This document shows positions 39,842-54,192 of a DNA stretch of 64,000 nt, piece after piece (position 1 is the first letter of the stretch; every line of letters starts with the position of its first letter). Position numbers and translations under genes: made by a program. The stretch is from Zeimonas sp003577305 (lineage in GTDB: Bacteria; Pseudomonadota; Gammaproteobacteria; Burkholderiales; Burkholderiaceae_E). The stretch spans positions 1 through 64,000 of the forward strand of contig SZOX01000004.1 in assembly GCA_030263385.1 (NCBI GenBank), given 5' to 3'. The notes beneath the pieces are model-generated. The model worked only from the letters and a program-made list of their open reading frames with translations. It ran no database searches and was not told the DNA's origin.

Positions 39842-41907
39842 GCGCCGCCCAGCAATCGCAGAAAGCGTTCACCCAGCAGCTGAAGAAGGTCTACGCCTTC
39901 TACACCGGGGGCTTCGTCGCCTTCGTGATCGTGCTGGCGATCCTCGAGCAGATGGGGATGCCGCGGCAGATCATCGGCTACGTGTTCCTGATGGCCACGA
40001 TCCTGCTGTACGCCGGCATCGGCATCATCAGCCGCACCAGCGAGGCGGCCGAGTACTACGTGGCGGGACGCCGCGTGCCGGCGGTGTTCAACGGCATGGC
40101 GGTGGGCGCCGACTGGATGTCGGCCGCTTCGTTCATCGGCCTGGCGGGCACCTTCTACCTGGCCGGCTACAACGGCCTGGCGTTCGCGATGGGATGGACC
40201 GGCGGTTACGTGCTGACCGCGATGTTCCTCGCGCCGTACCTGCGCAAGTTCGGGCAGTTCACGATTCCCGACTTCCTGGGCGCGCGCTACGGCGGCAACA
40301 TCCCGCGCTTCATCGGCATCGTGATCGCGATCCTGTGCTCGTTCACCTACGTGGTGGCGCAGATCTACGGCGTGGGCATCATCACTACGCGCCTGACCGG
40401 CGTGGCCTTCGAGATCGGCGTGTTCCTCGGTCTGGCCGGCATCCTGGTGTGCTCGTTCCTCGGGGGCATGCGCGCGGTCACCTGGACGCAGGTGGCGCAG
40501 TACATCATTCTCATCATCGCCTACCTGATTCCGGTGGTCTGGCTGTCGGTGCAGCAGACCGGTTTCCCGATCCCGCACCTGATCTACGGCAAGCAACTGC
40601 AGCGGGTGACCGCGCAGGAGGAGAAGCTGATTGCCGATCCGAAGGAGATCGAGGTCAGGAAGATCTTCGCCGACCGGGCTGCAGCCGCATCGGAGAAGCT
40701 GAAAGACCTGCAGGGTTCGTTCGCCGCCGGCAAGGCCGCGCTCGACAAGGCGGTGGCCGACGCGACCGCCTCGGGCGACGCCGCCGCGCTGAAGAAGGCG
40801 CAGGACGACCTGGCCAAGTATCCGCAGACGGTCGAGGACGCCCGCACCGCGTGGGCGAAGGAGAGGGGGCTGGCGGCCCGTGCCGCACCGCCGCTGCGGC
40901 ATGCCGAGCCGTTCCCCGGCAAGGACGAGGCCGCGCGCGACGTCTCCCGCAGGAACTTCCTCGCGCTGATGTTCTGCCTGCTGGTCGGCACGGCCTCGCT
41001 GCCGCACATCCTGATGCGCTACTACACCACGCCGTCGGTGCGCGAAGCCCGCGTCTCGGTCGGATGGTCGCTGTTCTTCATCCTGCTGCTGTACCTGTCG
41101 GCGCCGGCGCTGGCGGTGCTGGTGAAGTACGACATGTATCACGACGTGGTGGGCCTTCCGTTCGCGAGCCTGCCGGCGTGGGTGCAGTCGTGGGCGGCGG
41201 TGGATCCGGGCCTGCTGTCGATCTCCGACGTCAATGGCGACGGCATCGTCCAGGCCGCGGAGATCTCGATCGGCGGCGACATCGTGGTGCTGGCCACTCC
41301 GGAGATCGCGGGCCTGCCATACGTGATCTCCGGCCTGGTCGCCGCGGGCGGCCTCGCGGCTGCGCTGTCGACCGCCGACGGCCTGCTGCTCACGATCGCC
41401 AACGCGCTGTCGCACGATCTCTACTACAAGATGATCGACCCGACCGTCTCGACGCAGCGGCGCGTGCTGCTCTCGAAGATGCTGCTGCTGGTGGTCGCCG
41501 TCCTGGCTGCGCTCACCGCCGCGCAGAAGCCGGCCGACATCCTGTTCCTGGTGTCGGCCGCGTTCTCGTTCGCCGCGGCCGGGTTCTTCCCGGCGCTGGT
41601 GCTCGGCATCTTCTGGAAGCGCGCCACCGGCATCGCCGCCACCCTGGGCATGCTCGCGGGCATCGGCATCACGTTCTACTACATGACGCTGAACCAGGTC
41701 TGGCTGCGCGAGATGTTCTACGGTACTCCGCGCGCCGTGCCGATCACCGATCTGTGGTGGGACATCCAGGCGATCTCGGCCGGCGTGTTCGGCGTGCCGC
41801 TGGGCTTCGCAGTGATGATCCTCGTGTCGCTGGTCACGCCGGCGCCCGATCGCACCACGCAGGAACTGGTGGAGAACGTCCGCTATCCGAGCCTGAAAGC
41901 GGCCTGA
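39838..41907 (+). CDS. VC2705-type sodium:solute symporter (acetate/short-acid) with EF-hand loop
   Basis: A 689-residue SSS-family transporter. Core motifs are YYVAGRRVPAVFNGMAVGADWMS (near residues 74-95), YNGLAFAMGWTGGYVL and LAAALSTADGLLLTIANALSHDL. Two insertions stand out. A charged, helical, coiled-coil-like stretch spans about residues 253-371, and a perfect EF-hand loop, DVNGDGIVQAAE, occupies residues 464-475 in a loop after SWAAVDPGLLSIS. With the DUF4212 subunit it would import acetate or a related acid with sodium. The acs gene upstream supports this; the exact substrate is inferred. Confidence 0.9.
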   Translation: MSAAQQSQKAFTQQLKKVYAFYTGGFVAFVIVLAILEQMGMPRQIIGYVFLMATILLYAGIGIISRTSEAAEYYVAGRRVPAVFNGMAVGADWMSAASFIGLAGTFYLAGYNGLAFAMGWTGGYVLTAMFLAPYLRKFGQFTIPDFLGARYGGNIPRFIGIVIAILCSFTYVVAQIYGVGIITTRLTGVAFEIGVFLGLAGILVCSFLGGMRAVTWTQVAQYIILIIAYLIPVVWLSVQQTGFPIPHLIYGKQLQRVTAQEEKLIADPKEIEVRKIFADRAAAASEKLKDLQGSFAAGKAALDKAVADATASGDAAALKKAQDDLAKYPQTVEDARTAWAKERGLAARAAPPLRHAEPFPGKDEAARDVSRRNFLALMFCLLVGTASLPHILMRYYTTPSVREARVSVGWSLFFILLLYLSAPALAVLVKYDMYHDVVGLPFASLPAWVQSWAAVDPGLLSISDVNGDGIVQAAEISIGGDIVVLATPEIAGLPYVISGLVAAGGLAAALSTADGLLLTIANALSHDLYYKMIDPTVSTQRRVLLSKMLLLVVAVLAALTAAQKPADILFLVSAAFSFAAAGFFPALVLGIFWKRATGIAATLGMLAGIGITFYYMTLNQVWLREMFYGTPRAVPITDLWWDIQAISAGVFGVPLGFAVMILVSLVTPAPDRTTQELVENVRYPSLKAA

Positions 41908-41984
41908 GCGCCACGCTCTGGCCGCGGCGCGCGAGCCGCAGCGGCCAGCGCGCGAAGCCGCGGCCGACCCGGCCGCGGCGCATC

Positions 41985-42018
41985 GGGGGCGATCGGAGGA
42001 TCGCCCCCTTTTTCTTTT
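41985..42018 (+). terminator. Rho-independent terminator after the symporter
   Basis: GGGGGCGATC (41985-41994) pairs perfectly with GATCGCCCCC (41999-42008) around a GGAG loop, followed by TTTTTCTTTT. It ends the acs-symporter region and isolates the following tRNA-Ser gene. Confidence 0.92.
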
Positions 42019-42077
42019 GTTTTCAGGGTCTTGGATGCGGGCTTCGCAGCCCCGGGTGCGGTATACTGCGCGCCCTC

Positions 42078-42168
42078 GGAGGGATGGATGAGTGGTTTAA
42101 GTCGCACGCCTGGAAAGCGTGTAGGGGTGAATAGCCCCTCGGGGGTTCGAATCCCCCTCCCTCCGCCA
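42078..42168 (+). tRNA. tRNA-Ser(GGA)
   Basis: A 91-nt class II tRNA with encoded CCA. The acceptor stem GGAGGGA pairs with TCCCTCC, and the discriminator is G. The anticodon stem CACGC/GCGTG holds the loop CTGGAAA with anticodon GGA. A long variable arm (AGGGGTGAATAGCCCCT) and the T arm GGGGG-TTCGAAT-CCCCC are as expected for serine tRNAs. A good -10 box, TATACT, lies at 42062-42067; I see no clear -35. It is 60 bp after the terminator of the symporter gene. Confidence 0.97.
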
Positions 42169-42227
42169 GAAACACGGTGCAAGCCGGCTGCGCTCGGCAC
42201 CGGCCCCCGCTGCAAGGCGCCCGCCGG

Positions 42228-43712
42228 TCAGCGCGGCAACAGGCTCGCGCCCATCAGGAAGGCGTCGATCGCGCGCGCGGCCTGCCGGCCCTCGCGGATG
42301 GCCCACACCACCAGGCTCTGGCCTCGGCGCATGTCGCCGGCAGCGAACACGCCCCTGACGTTGGTGCTGTAGCCGCTCGCGTCCGAAGTGTCGGCTCTCG
42401 CGTTTCCGCGGCTGTCCTTCTCGACGCCGAAGCCCTCGAGCACGGAGGCCACCGGACTGCTGAAACCCAGGGCGAGCAGAACCAGGTCGGCCGGCCACTC
42501 GCGTTCGGTACCGGGCAGTTCGACCAGCCTGCCGTCCTGTTGCTTCACCTGCACCGTCTCGAGTGCTCGCACGCCGCCGGCCTTGCCGCGGCGGCCGATG
42601 AAGCCCCGGGTGGAAATCGCGAATTCGCGCCTTGCGCCTTCCTCGTGGCTGTCGCTGGTGCGCAGCCTGAGCGGCCAGTAGGGCCAGGTGAGCAGCCTGT
42701 CTTCGTGCAGCGGAGGCATCGGCATGAGTTCGAACTGCGTTACGCTCCTGGCGCCATGGCGATTGCAGGTGCCCACGCAGTCGCTGCCGGTGTCGCCGCC
42801 ACCGATCACGATGACGTGCTTGCCGCTGGCCGATATCGGGTCCCCGACGCGGTCGCCCGCGTCGATGCGGTTCTGCTGCACCAGCAGTTCCATCGCGAAG
42901 TGGATGCCGTGCAGTTCGCGTCCCGGCACCTGGAGGTCGCGCGATTGCTCGCAGCCACCCGCGAGCAGCACCGCATCGAATTCCTGCAGAAGTCGAGCCG
43001 CCGGCACCGCCTCGCGCGACATGTCGGCGATCTTGCCCGCCGGCCCCTTTCCCGGCAGGGAACCCACGAGCACGCCGGGGCGGAAAGCGACGCCCTCGGC
43101 CTGCATCTGCTCGATGCGCCGGTCGATCCAGGACTTGTCGAGCTTGAAGTCGGGGATGCCGTAGCGCAGCAGCCCTCCGATGCGATCGTTCTTCTCGAAC
43201 ACCGTCACCGCGTGACCGGCGCGCGCCAGTTGCTGCGCCGCCGCCAGACCCGAAGGACCCGAGCCGACCACTGCCACTGTCCTGCCGGTCTTCCGCGCTG
43301 CGATCTGCGGCACCACCCAGCCTTCCTTCCAGGCGCGATCGACGATGGCGCGCTCGAGCGACTTGATCCCCACCGCTCGACTGTTGATGTACAGCGTGCA
43401 CGCGGCCTCGCACGGGGCCGGGCAGATGCGGCCGGTGAACTCGGGGAAATTGTTGGTCGAGTTCAGGACCCGGAACGCGTTCTTCCAGTCGTTGCGGTAG
43501 ACGAGATCGTTGAAGTCGGGGATGACGTTGTTGACCGGGCAACCGTGGCTGCAGAACGGGACGCCGCAATCCATGCAGCGCGCCGCCTGCTGGCGCGCAT
43601 CGGCCTCGCCCAGTGTCGTGACGAACTCGCGGAAGTGTCCGAGCCGCTCGGCGACCGGCGCATGCGGTTCCTCGATGCGGTCGAACTCCAGGAAACCGGT
43701 GACCTTGCCCAT
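42228..43712 (-). CDS. gltD: Glutamate synthase (NADPH) small subunit
   Basis: A 494-residue FAD/Fe-S subunit. The N-terminal cysteine clusters are in ARCMDCGVPFCSHGCPVNN and GRICPAPCEAACTLY. The FAD site is VAVVGSGPSGLAAAQQLA, and the NADPH site is VIVIGGGDTGSDCVGTCNR. The C-terminus has GVFAAGDMRRGQSLVVWAI. It passes electrons from NADPH to the large subunit to make glutamate from glutamine and 2-oxoglutarate. It follows gltB after 42 bp and probably shares its promoter. Confidence 0.97.
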   Translation of the reverse strand: MGKVTGFLEFDRIEEPHAPVAERLGHFREFVTTLGEADARQQAARCMDCGVPFCSHGCPVNNVIPDFNDLVYRNDWKNAFRVLNSTNNFPEFTGRICPAPCEAACTLYINSRAVGIKSLERAIVDRAWKEGWVVPQIAARKTGRTVAVVGSGPSGLAAAQQLARAGHAVTVFEKNDRIGGLLRYGIPDFKLDKSWIDRRIEQMQAEGVAFRPGVLVGSLPGKGPAGKIADMSREAVPAARLLQEFDAVLLAGGCEQSRDLQVPGRELHGIHFAMELLVQQNRIDAGDRVGDPISASGKHVIVIGGGDTGSDCVGTCNRHGARSVTQFELMPMPPLHEDRLLTWPYWPLRLRTSDSHEEGARREFAISTRGFIGRRGKAGGVRALETVQVKQQDGRLVELPGTEREWPADLVLLALGFSSPVASVLEGFGVEKDSRGNARADTSDASGYSTNVRGVFAAGDMRRGQSLVVWAIREGRQAARAIDAFLMGASLLPR

Positions 43713-43754
43713 GAAGTGATGTCCTGCTCGGGGTTCTGGCGTGCTGGCGCCGCC

Positions 43755-48551
<4,797 letters not shown>

Positions 48552-48589
48552 GGCATTCCCCGATGCATCTGCGATGTACCAGCAACACT

Positions 48590-48607
48590 AGCACCCGATC
48601 TGGTGCA
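48590..48607 (-). promoter_or_regulatory. Degenerate NtrC-like palindrome upstream of gltB
   Basis: GCACC and GGTGC arms are separated by 6 bp (reading AGCACCCGATCTGGTGCA on the plus strand), against 5 bp in the two sites at glnA. It also contains the short palindrome TGGTGCACCA. On the minus strand TTGTTG and TGCTAG with 17 bp between them could be a promoter over the same region. The altered spacing makes NtrC binding uncertain. Confidence 0.3.
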
Positions 48608-48690
48608 CCACAACAAAAAATAAATGGGGTCGGAGCATAATTTAATGGTCATGTTCCAGATGGTAGTTTAATTGGGGACATATTAAGAAA
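48608..48690. repeat. AT-rich RAYT-associated sequence
   Basis: This stretch is markedly more AT-rich than its surroundings. It contains ATGGGGTCGGAGCATAATTTA (plus strand, from about 48624) and TTTAATTGGGGACATATTAA (from about 48668), the kind of GGGGTCGGAG and GGGGACA blocks I recall from the flanks of REP-associated transposase genes. It covers the 3' end of the RAYT gene and the upstream DNA of gltB. Copies elsewhere would be needed to call it a REP element. Confidence 0.4.
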
Positions 48691-49354
48691 CGGCCGATGC
48701 CCTGCGACGCGGGCGCCCCCGCGGGCGCGGCGCGCCGGGGCGGCCCGGGCGCGCGGCAGAGGCAGCGAAGGCGGGCGAACCGAAAGCCCAGCCACCGCGC
48801 AGTGCGCGCTCGAGGCGTTCGGCCAGGCGCTCGTCCACGCCGGCTTCGAGGCGGCGGCGCCACGCGGCTTCGCGCTCGAAGGGGGTGTTCCCCAGACCCC
48901 AGTAAGCCTGGGGGTCGGTGATCAGCGTGTCGCGCCGGGCGCCGACGTGGTGCGTTGCACTGCTCGCCTTGCCGGCCGCTTCGCTGCCTTCGACCCAGGC
49001 CATCGCCGCCAGCACGAATTCGCCCGGTTCTACCGGGCAGGCGCGAAAGCGCCCGTCCCACAGCGTGCCGCGCCGACCGTGCCGCCGGTTGCAGGCCGCG
49101 ACATAACGTCGGCCGATTGCCTGCATCAGGCGCGCGAGCGCCTGCGGCACGGCCGGGGTGACGAGCAGCCGCAAGTCGCCGGCCTGCAGTCCGTAGGCGT
49201 GCAACTGCACCTGCTCCATCGCCAGGCCCTCGCGCAGGATGCCCATGAAGTGCGCCCGGTCGGTGTCGTCGGCGAACGCGGTGCGCCCGTCGAGCGCACG
49301 CTGCTGCACCAGGTGCGGGTGCCCGGCGAGCACGAGGCGCGGCAGTCGTGCCAT
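48683..49354 (-). CDS. REP-associated tyrosine transposase-like protein (RAYT), HUH motif degenerate
   Basis: A 223-residue Y1-transposase-like protein starting MARLPRLVLAGHPHLVQQR. The typical RAYT core follows: HAYGLQAGDLRLLVTP, where active members have NHVHLL; here the HUH is replaced by Asp60-Leu-Arg62. The nucleophile Tyr82 remains in RRYVAACNRRHGRRGTLW, followed by DGRF. The C-terminus is a basic Arg/Pro tail. The RAYT family processes REP palindromes, but without HUH it should not bind the metal ion. It is probably inactive or recruited to DNA binding. It lies between gltB and ntrC, all on the minus strand. Confidence 0.8.
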   Translation of the reverse strand: MARLPRLVLAGHPHLVQQRALDGRTAFADDTDRAHFMGILREGLAMEQVQLHAYGLQAGDLRLLVTPAVPQALARLMQAIGRRYVAACNRRHGRRGTLWDGRFRACPVEPGEFVLAAMAWVEGSEAAGKASSATHHVGARRDTLITDPQAYWGLGNTPFEREAAWRRRLEAGVDERLAERLERALRGGWAFGSPAFAASAARPGRPGAPRPRGRPRRRASAVS

Positions 49355-49455
49355 GCAGCAGTATTCGGCGGGTGGCGGGTCAATCGCCGCCGCGGCGCCG
49401 CGGCGCGCGTCGTGCGCGTGGGCAGGTGCGGAGCGCGCACGGATTCCGTGGCCGT

Positions 49456-50876
<1,421 letters not shown>

Positions 50877-50880
<4 letters not shown>

Positions 50881-51980
50881 TGCGCGCCGCCGTTTCCGGC
50901 CTGCCCGTTCGCAGCGCCCAGCGGGAGCAACAGCGTGAACCGCGTCGCTCCGGGGCGGCTGTCGCATTCGATCGTGCCGCCGTGCTGCTGCACGAAAGCC
51001 TGCGTCAGCGTGAGTCCGAGCCCGTGACCGGCCGGGCTGCCCGACACCAGCGGCTGGAAGATGCGCTCGCGCAGCGCTTCGGGCACGCCGGGGCCGTTGT
51101 CTTCGACCTGCAATTCGATCGCCAGCCTGAAGCGCTGCCCGCCAAGCGTGACCTGGCGTGCGATGCGCGTGCGCAGCACGATGCGCGCATCGCCCGCCGC
51201 GATCCGCCCGGCGAGCGCCTGCGCGGCGTTGCGCACGATGTTGAGCAGCGCCTGGACCAGTCGTTCGCGGTCGCATCGGAGTACGGGCAGCGAGGGGTCG
51301 TAGTCGCGCTGCACCTCGAGGCCGCAGGGAAACTCGGCCAGCGCCAGTGTGCGCACGCGCTCGCAGATCTCGTGGATGTTGACTTCGGTCCACACCGGCG
51401 CCCCGCGGTGCGGTGCCAGCAGCCGGTCGACCAGCGCCTGCAGGCGGTCGGCTTCCCGGACGATGACCTCGGTGTAGTCGCTGAAACCGCTCGTCGCGGA
51501 CTCCAGCGCCAGCAGCTGCGCGGCGCCGCGGATGCCGCCCAGCGGATTCTTGATCTCGTGCGCAAGATTGCGCAGCAGTTCCTGGTGGGCGCGTATGAGG
51601 CCGTGCATGCGCGCCTCGCGATCGGACTGGACCTGCCGCTCGACTTCGATCATCTCCAGCATCGCGCAGGCGTCCGGGCCGCCGCGCCCGATCGGACTGA
51701 CGATCACCCGTACCGGGAGTTCGTGCGTGTCCGGCGGCTGGCAGCGCAGCGTCGCCTCGAAGCGGCTGACGACCAGGTGTTGGCCGGCCACGCTTTGCAG
51801 CGCCGCCTGCAGCGGCGCCGGATCGGCGAACCAGTCGAGCACCCGGGCGTGCACCAGCCTGCGGCGAGATTGCCGGATGGCATTCTCGAGCGCGGAATTC
51901 ACCATCAGGCAGCTTGCGTCCATGCGCACGATCACGACCATGCTGGCCAGCCGGTCGTAGGCCTCCTGGTCGTGGGTCAT
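50877..51980 (-). CDS. ntrB: Nitrogen regulation sensor histidine kinase NtrB (GlnL)
   Basis: A 367-residue soluble PAS-histidine kinase. The PAS domain (about residues 8-110) has no membrane segment. The phospho-acceptor His141 is in NLAHEIKNPLGGIRGAAQLL. The ATP domain has LLNIVRNAAQALAG (N box), VEDNGPGVPE (G1) and GHGLGLTLTQAFVQQHGG (G2). PII proteins control its kinase and phosphatase balance. I chose the start MTHDQEAYDRLAS, which aligns with other NtrB N-termini; ATGs at 51998, 52055 and 52106 are also in frame, and no clear RBS decides. It follows dapL on the same strand. Confidence 0.93.
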
Positions 51981-52109
51981 CGCGGGCGCGGGGCGCATCG
52001 GAACCACAGGGATGAAACGGATCGGCAGGCGCCTGGCGCGACCCTGCCCACGCATCAGTGTAATGCGACATCGCCGATACCCCTCGATGCCGGATGTGCC
52101 GTCCATCTC

Positions 52110-53342
52110 TCAACGGCCTTCGGCATCGACGAATGCCAGGACGCGCTCGAGCGCCTCGCGCGTGCGCTCGGCGGTGTTGAAGGCCGTCAGGCGCAGGTAG
52201 CCTTCGCCGGCGGGGCCGAAACCCGATCCGGGAGTGCCGACCACCTGCGCCTGGTGCAGCAGGCGATCGAAGAACTCCCAGGAACCCTGGCCACCTGGTG
52301 TCCGCAGCCAGACATAGGGCGCGTGCAGGCCACCGAAGACCTCGAGCCCAGCGCCCCGAAGCGCCGCCACGATGCGATGCGCGTTGTCGGTGTAGGTGCG
52401 CACCTGGGCTGCGACCTGCGCACGTCCTTCGGGCGAGAGCGCGGCCTGCGCCGCACGCTGGACCGGGTAGGACACGCCGTTGTGCCGGCACGCGGCGCGG
52501 CGCCGCCACAGGGTGTTCAGGTCGACCTTCTTCCCGCCGGCCCGGCCGACAAGCGCCTTCGGGACGATGGTGTAGGCGCAGCGCGTGCCGGTGAAACCGG
52601 CGGACTTCGAGAACGAGCAGCATTCGATCGCGACCCGGTCGGCGCCCGGAATCTCGTAGATGGAGCGCGGAATGGCGGGATCGGTGACGTAGGCCTTGTA
52701 GGCGGCGTCGAAGACGATCAGCGTTTCGGTCTCGAGCGCGTAGCCGACGAAACGCGCGAGCTGCTCGCGCGTCAGGACGGTGCCGGTGGGGTTGTTCGGA
52801 TAGCAGAGGTAGAGCAGGTCCAGGGGCCGGGTCGGCAGTTCGGGAACGAAGCCGTTCTCGGCCCGGCAGGGCAGGGTGACGAGTTCGCTCCAGGCGCCGC
52901 GCCGGTATCGGCCCAGCCGCCCGGCCATGGCGTTCGCGTCGACGTAGGCGGGATACACCGGATCGGTGACACCCACTCGCGCATCTGCCGCCAGCAGTTC
53001 CGGCAGCGCCGAGGTATCGGTCTTGGCGCCGTCGCTCACGAAGACCTCGTCCAGCTCGAGTTGCACGCCCAGCGGCGCATATTCGGCCTCGACGATGGCG
53101 TGTCGCAGGAATGCATGGCCCTGCTCGGGGGGGTAGCCGTGGAAGCCCCCGGGGCTGCCCATTTCCTGCGTGGCGCGGACCATCGCCTCGACGATGGCCG
53201 GTGCCAGCGGTTGCGTCACGTCGCCGATGCCCAGGCGGATGAGCGGTCGCGGGGCGACGGGTTCGTAGGCCTGGACGCGGCGCGCGACTTCGGCGAACAG
53301 GTAGTCGCCGGGCATCGCGGCAAGGTGTGGATTGAGCCGCAT
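52110..53342 (-). CDS. dapL: LL-diaminopimelate aminotransferase (DapL type)
   Basis: A 410-residue class I/II aminotransferase starting MRLNPHLAAMPGDYLFAEVA. DapL-typical patterns include PLIRLGIGDVTQPLAPAIVE, FVSDGAKTDTSALPEL, VTDPVYPAYVDANAMAG, LCYPNNPTGTVLTREQL and the PLP Lys in IECCSFSKSAGFTGTRCAY. It converts tetrahydrodipicolinate directly to LL-diaminopimelate, bypassing the succinylase route usual in proteobacteria. It follows dapF after 1 bp (TGA-C-ATG), so both steps are co-translated. Upstream in-frame codons lie inside dapF. Confidence 0.9.
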   Translation of the reverse strand: MRLNPHLAAMPGDYLFAEVARRVQAYEPVAPRPLIRLGIGDVTQPLAPAIVEAMVRATQEMGSPGGFHGYPPEQGHAFLRHAIVEAEYAPLGVQLELDEVFVSDGAKTDTSALPELLAADARVGVTDPVYPAYVDANAMAGRLGRYRRGAWSELVTLPCRAENGFVPELPTRPLDLLYLCYPNNPTGTVLTREQLARFVGYALETETLIVFDAAYKAYVTDPAIPRSIYEIPGADRVAIECCSFSKSAGFTGTRCAYTIVPKALVGRAGGKKVDLNTLWRRRAACRHNGVSYPVQRAAQAALSPEGRAQVAAQVRTYTDNAHRIVAALRGAGLEVFGGLHAPYVWLRTPGGQGSWEFFDRLLHQAQVVGTPGSGFGPAGEGYLRLTAFNTAERTREALERVLAFVDAEGR

Positions 53343-53343
53343 G

Positions 53344-54180
53344 TCAGGCTTCGAGCCAGACGCCGTCGAACACGAAGGCTGCCGGGCCGCTCTGATGAAC
53401 ACGGTTGCTGTGCGCATCCCAGTCGATGAGCAGTTCGCCGCCCGCCAGTCTCACCACTGCACGGCGATCGGCCGCGCCATGCATGACCGCAGCCACCAGG
53501 CTGGCCGCGGCTCCTGTGCCGCAGGCGAGCGTCTCGCCGCTGCCGCGCTCCCAGACGCGCATTTCGAGCAGGTCACGCCGCACGACGCGGACGAACTCGA
53601 CGTTGGTGCGATTCGGAAACAGCGGATCGCTTTCGATCCGCGCGCCGATGCCGTGAACGTCGATCGACTGTGGGTCGTCCACGAAGATCACCGCGTGCGG
53701 GTTGCCCATGCCCACACAGGTGATGGCCCAGGTTCGTCCCATCACGACCAGCGGGTGATCCTGCACCACGTCGCCCGGCAGGTCGACCGGAATGCCTGCC
53801 GGGGCGAGCGTGGGCTCGCCCATGTCCACCGTGACCCGTTCCACGCGGCCACCGCGCACCTGGAGCTCCAGCGCCTTCGTGCCACCGCGGGTCGCCAGCG
53901 TGAGGCGGGTCTTGCGGGTCAGTCCGCGTTCGTACACGTACTTGCCGATGCAGCGTGCGGCGTTGCCGCACATCTCGCCTTCGGAGCCGTCCGCATTGAA
54001 CATGCGCATCGCGAAATCGGCTTCGGCAGACGGTCCGATCAGCACCAGTCCGTCGGCGCCGACCCCATGGTGCGGGCGCGACATCGCGACTGCCAGCGCC
54101 CGGGGGTTCGCCACCGTTTCGGTGAAGGTGTCGACATAGACGTAGTCATTGCCCAGGCCGTGCATCTTGGTGAACTTCAT
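53344..54180 (-). CDS. dapF: Diaminopimelate epimerase
   Basis: A 278-residue epimerase making meso-diaminopimelate for lysine and peptidoglycan. The start is MKFTKMHGLGNDYVYVDTF. The two catalytic cysteines are in EGEMCGNAARCIGKYVYE and ETLACGTGAAASLVAAVM. It lies 12 bp after glnA and 1 bp before dapL. The catalytic residues and length are standard. Confidence 0.97.
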   Translation of the reverse strand: MKFTKMHGLGNDYVYVDTFTETVANPRALAVAMSRPHHGVGADGLVLIGPSAEADFAMRMFNADGSEGEMCGNAARCIGKYVYERGLTRKTRLTLATRGGTKALELQVRGGRVERVTVDMGEPTLAPAGIPVDLPGDVVQDHPLVVMGRTWAITCVGMGNPHAVIFVDDPQSIDVHGIGARIESDPLFPNRTNVEFVRVVRRDLLEMRVWERGSGETLACGTGAAASLVAAVMHGAADRRAVVRLAGGELLIDWDAHSNRVHQSGPAAFVFDGVWLEA

Positions 54181-54192
54181 GGCGGCCGCGGC

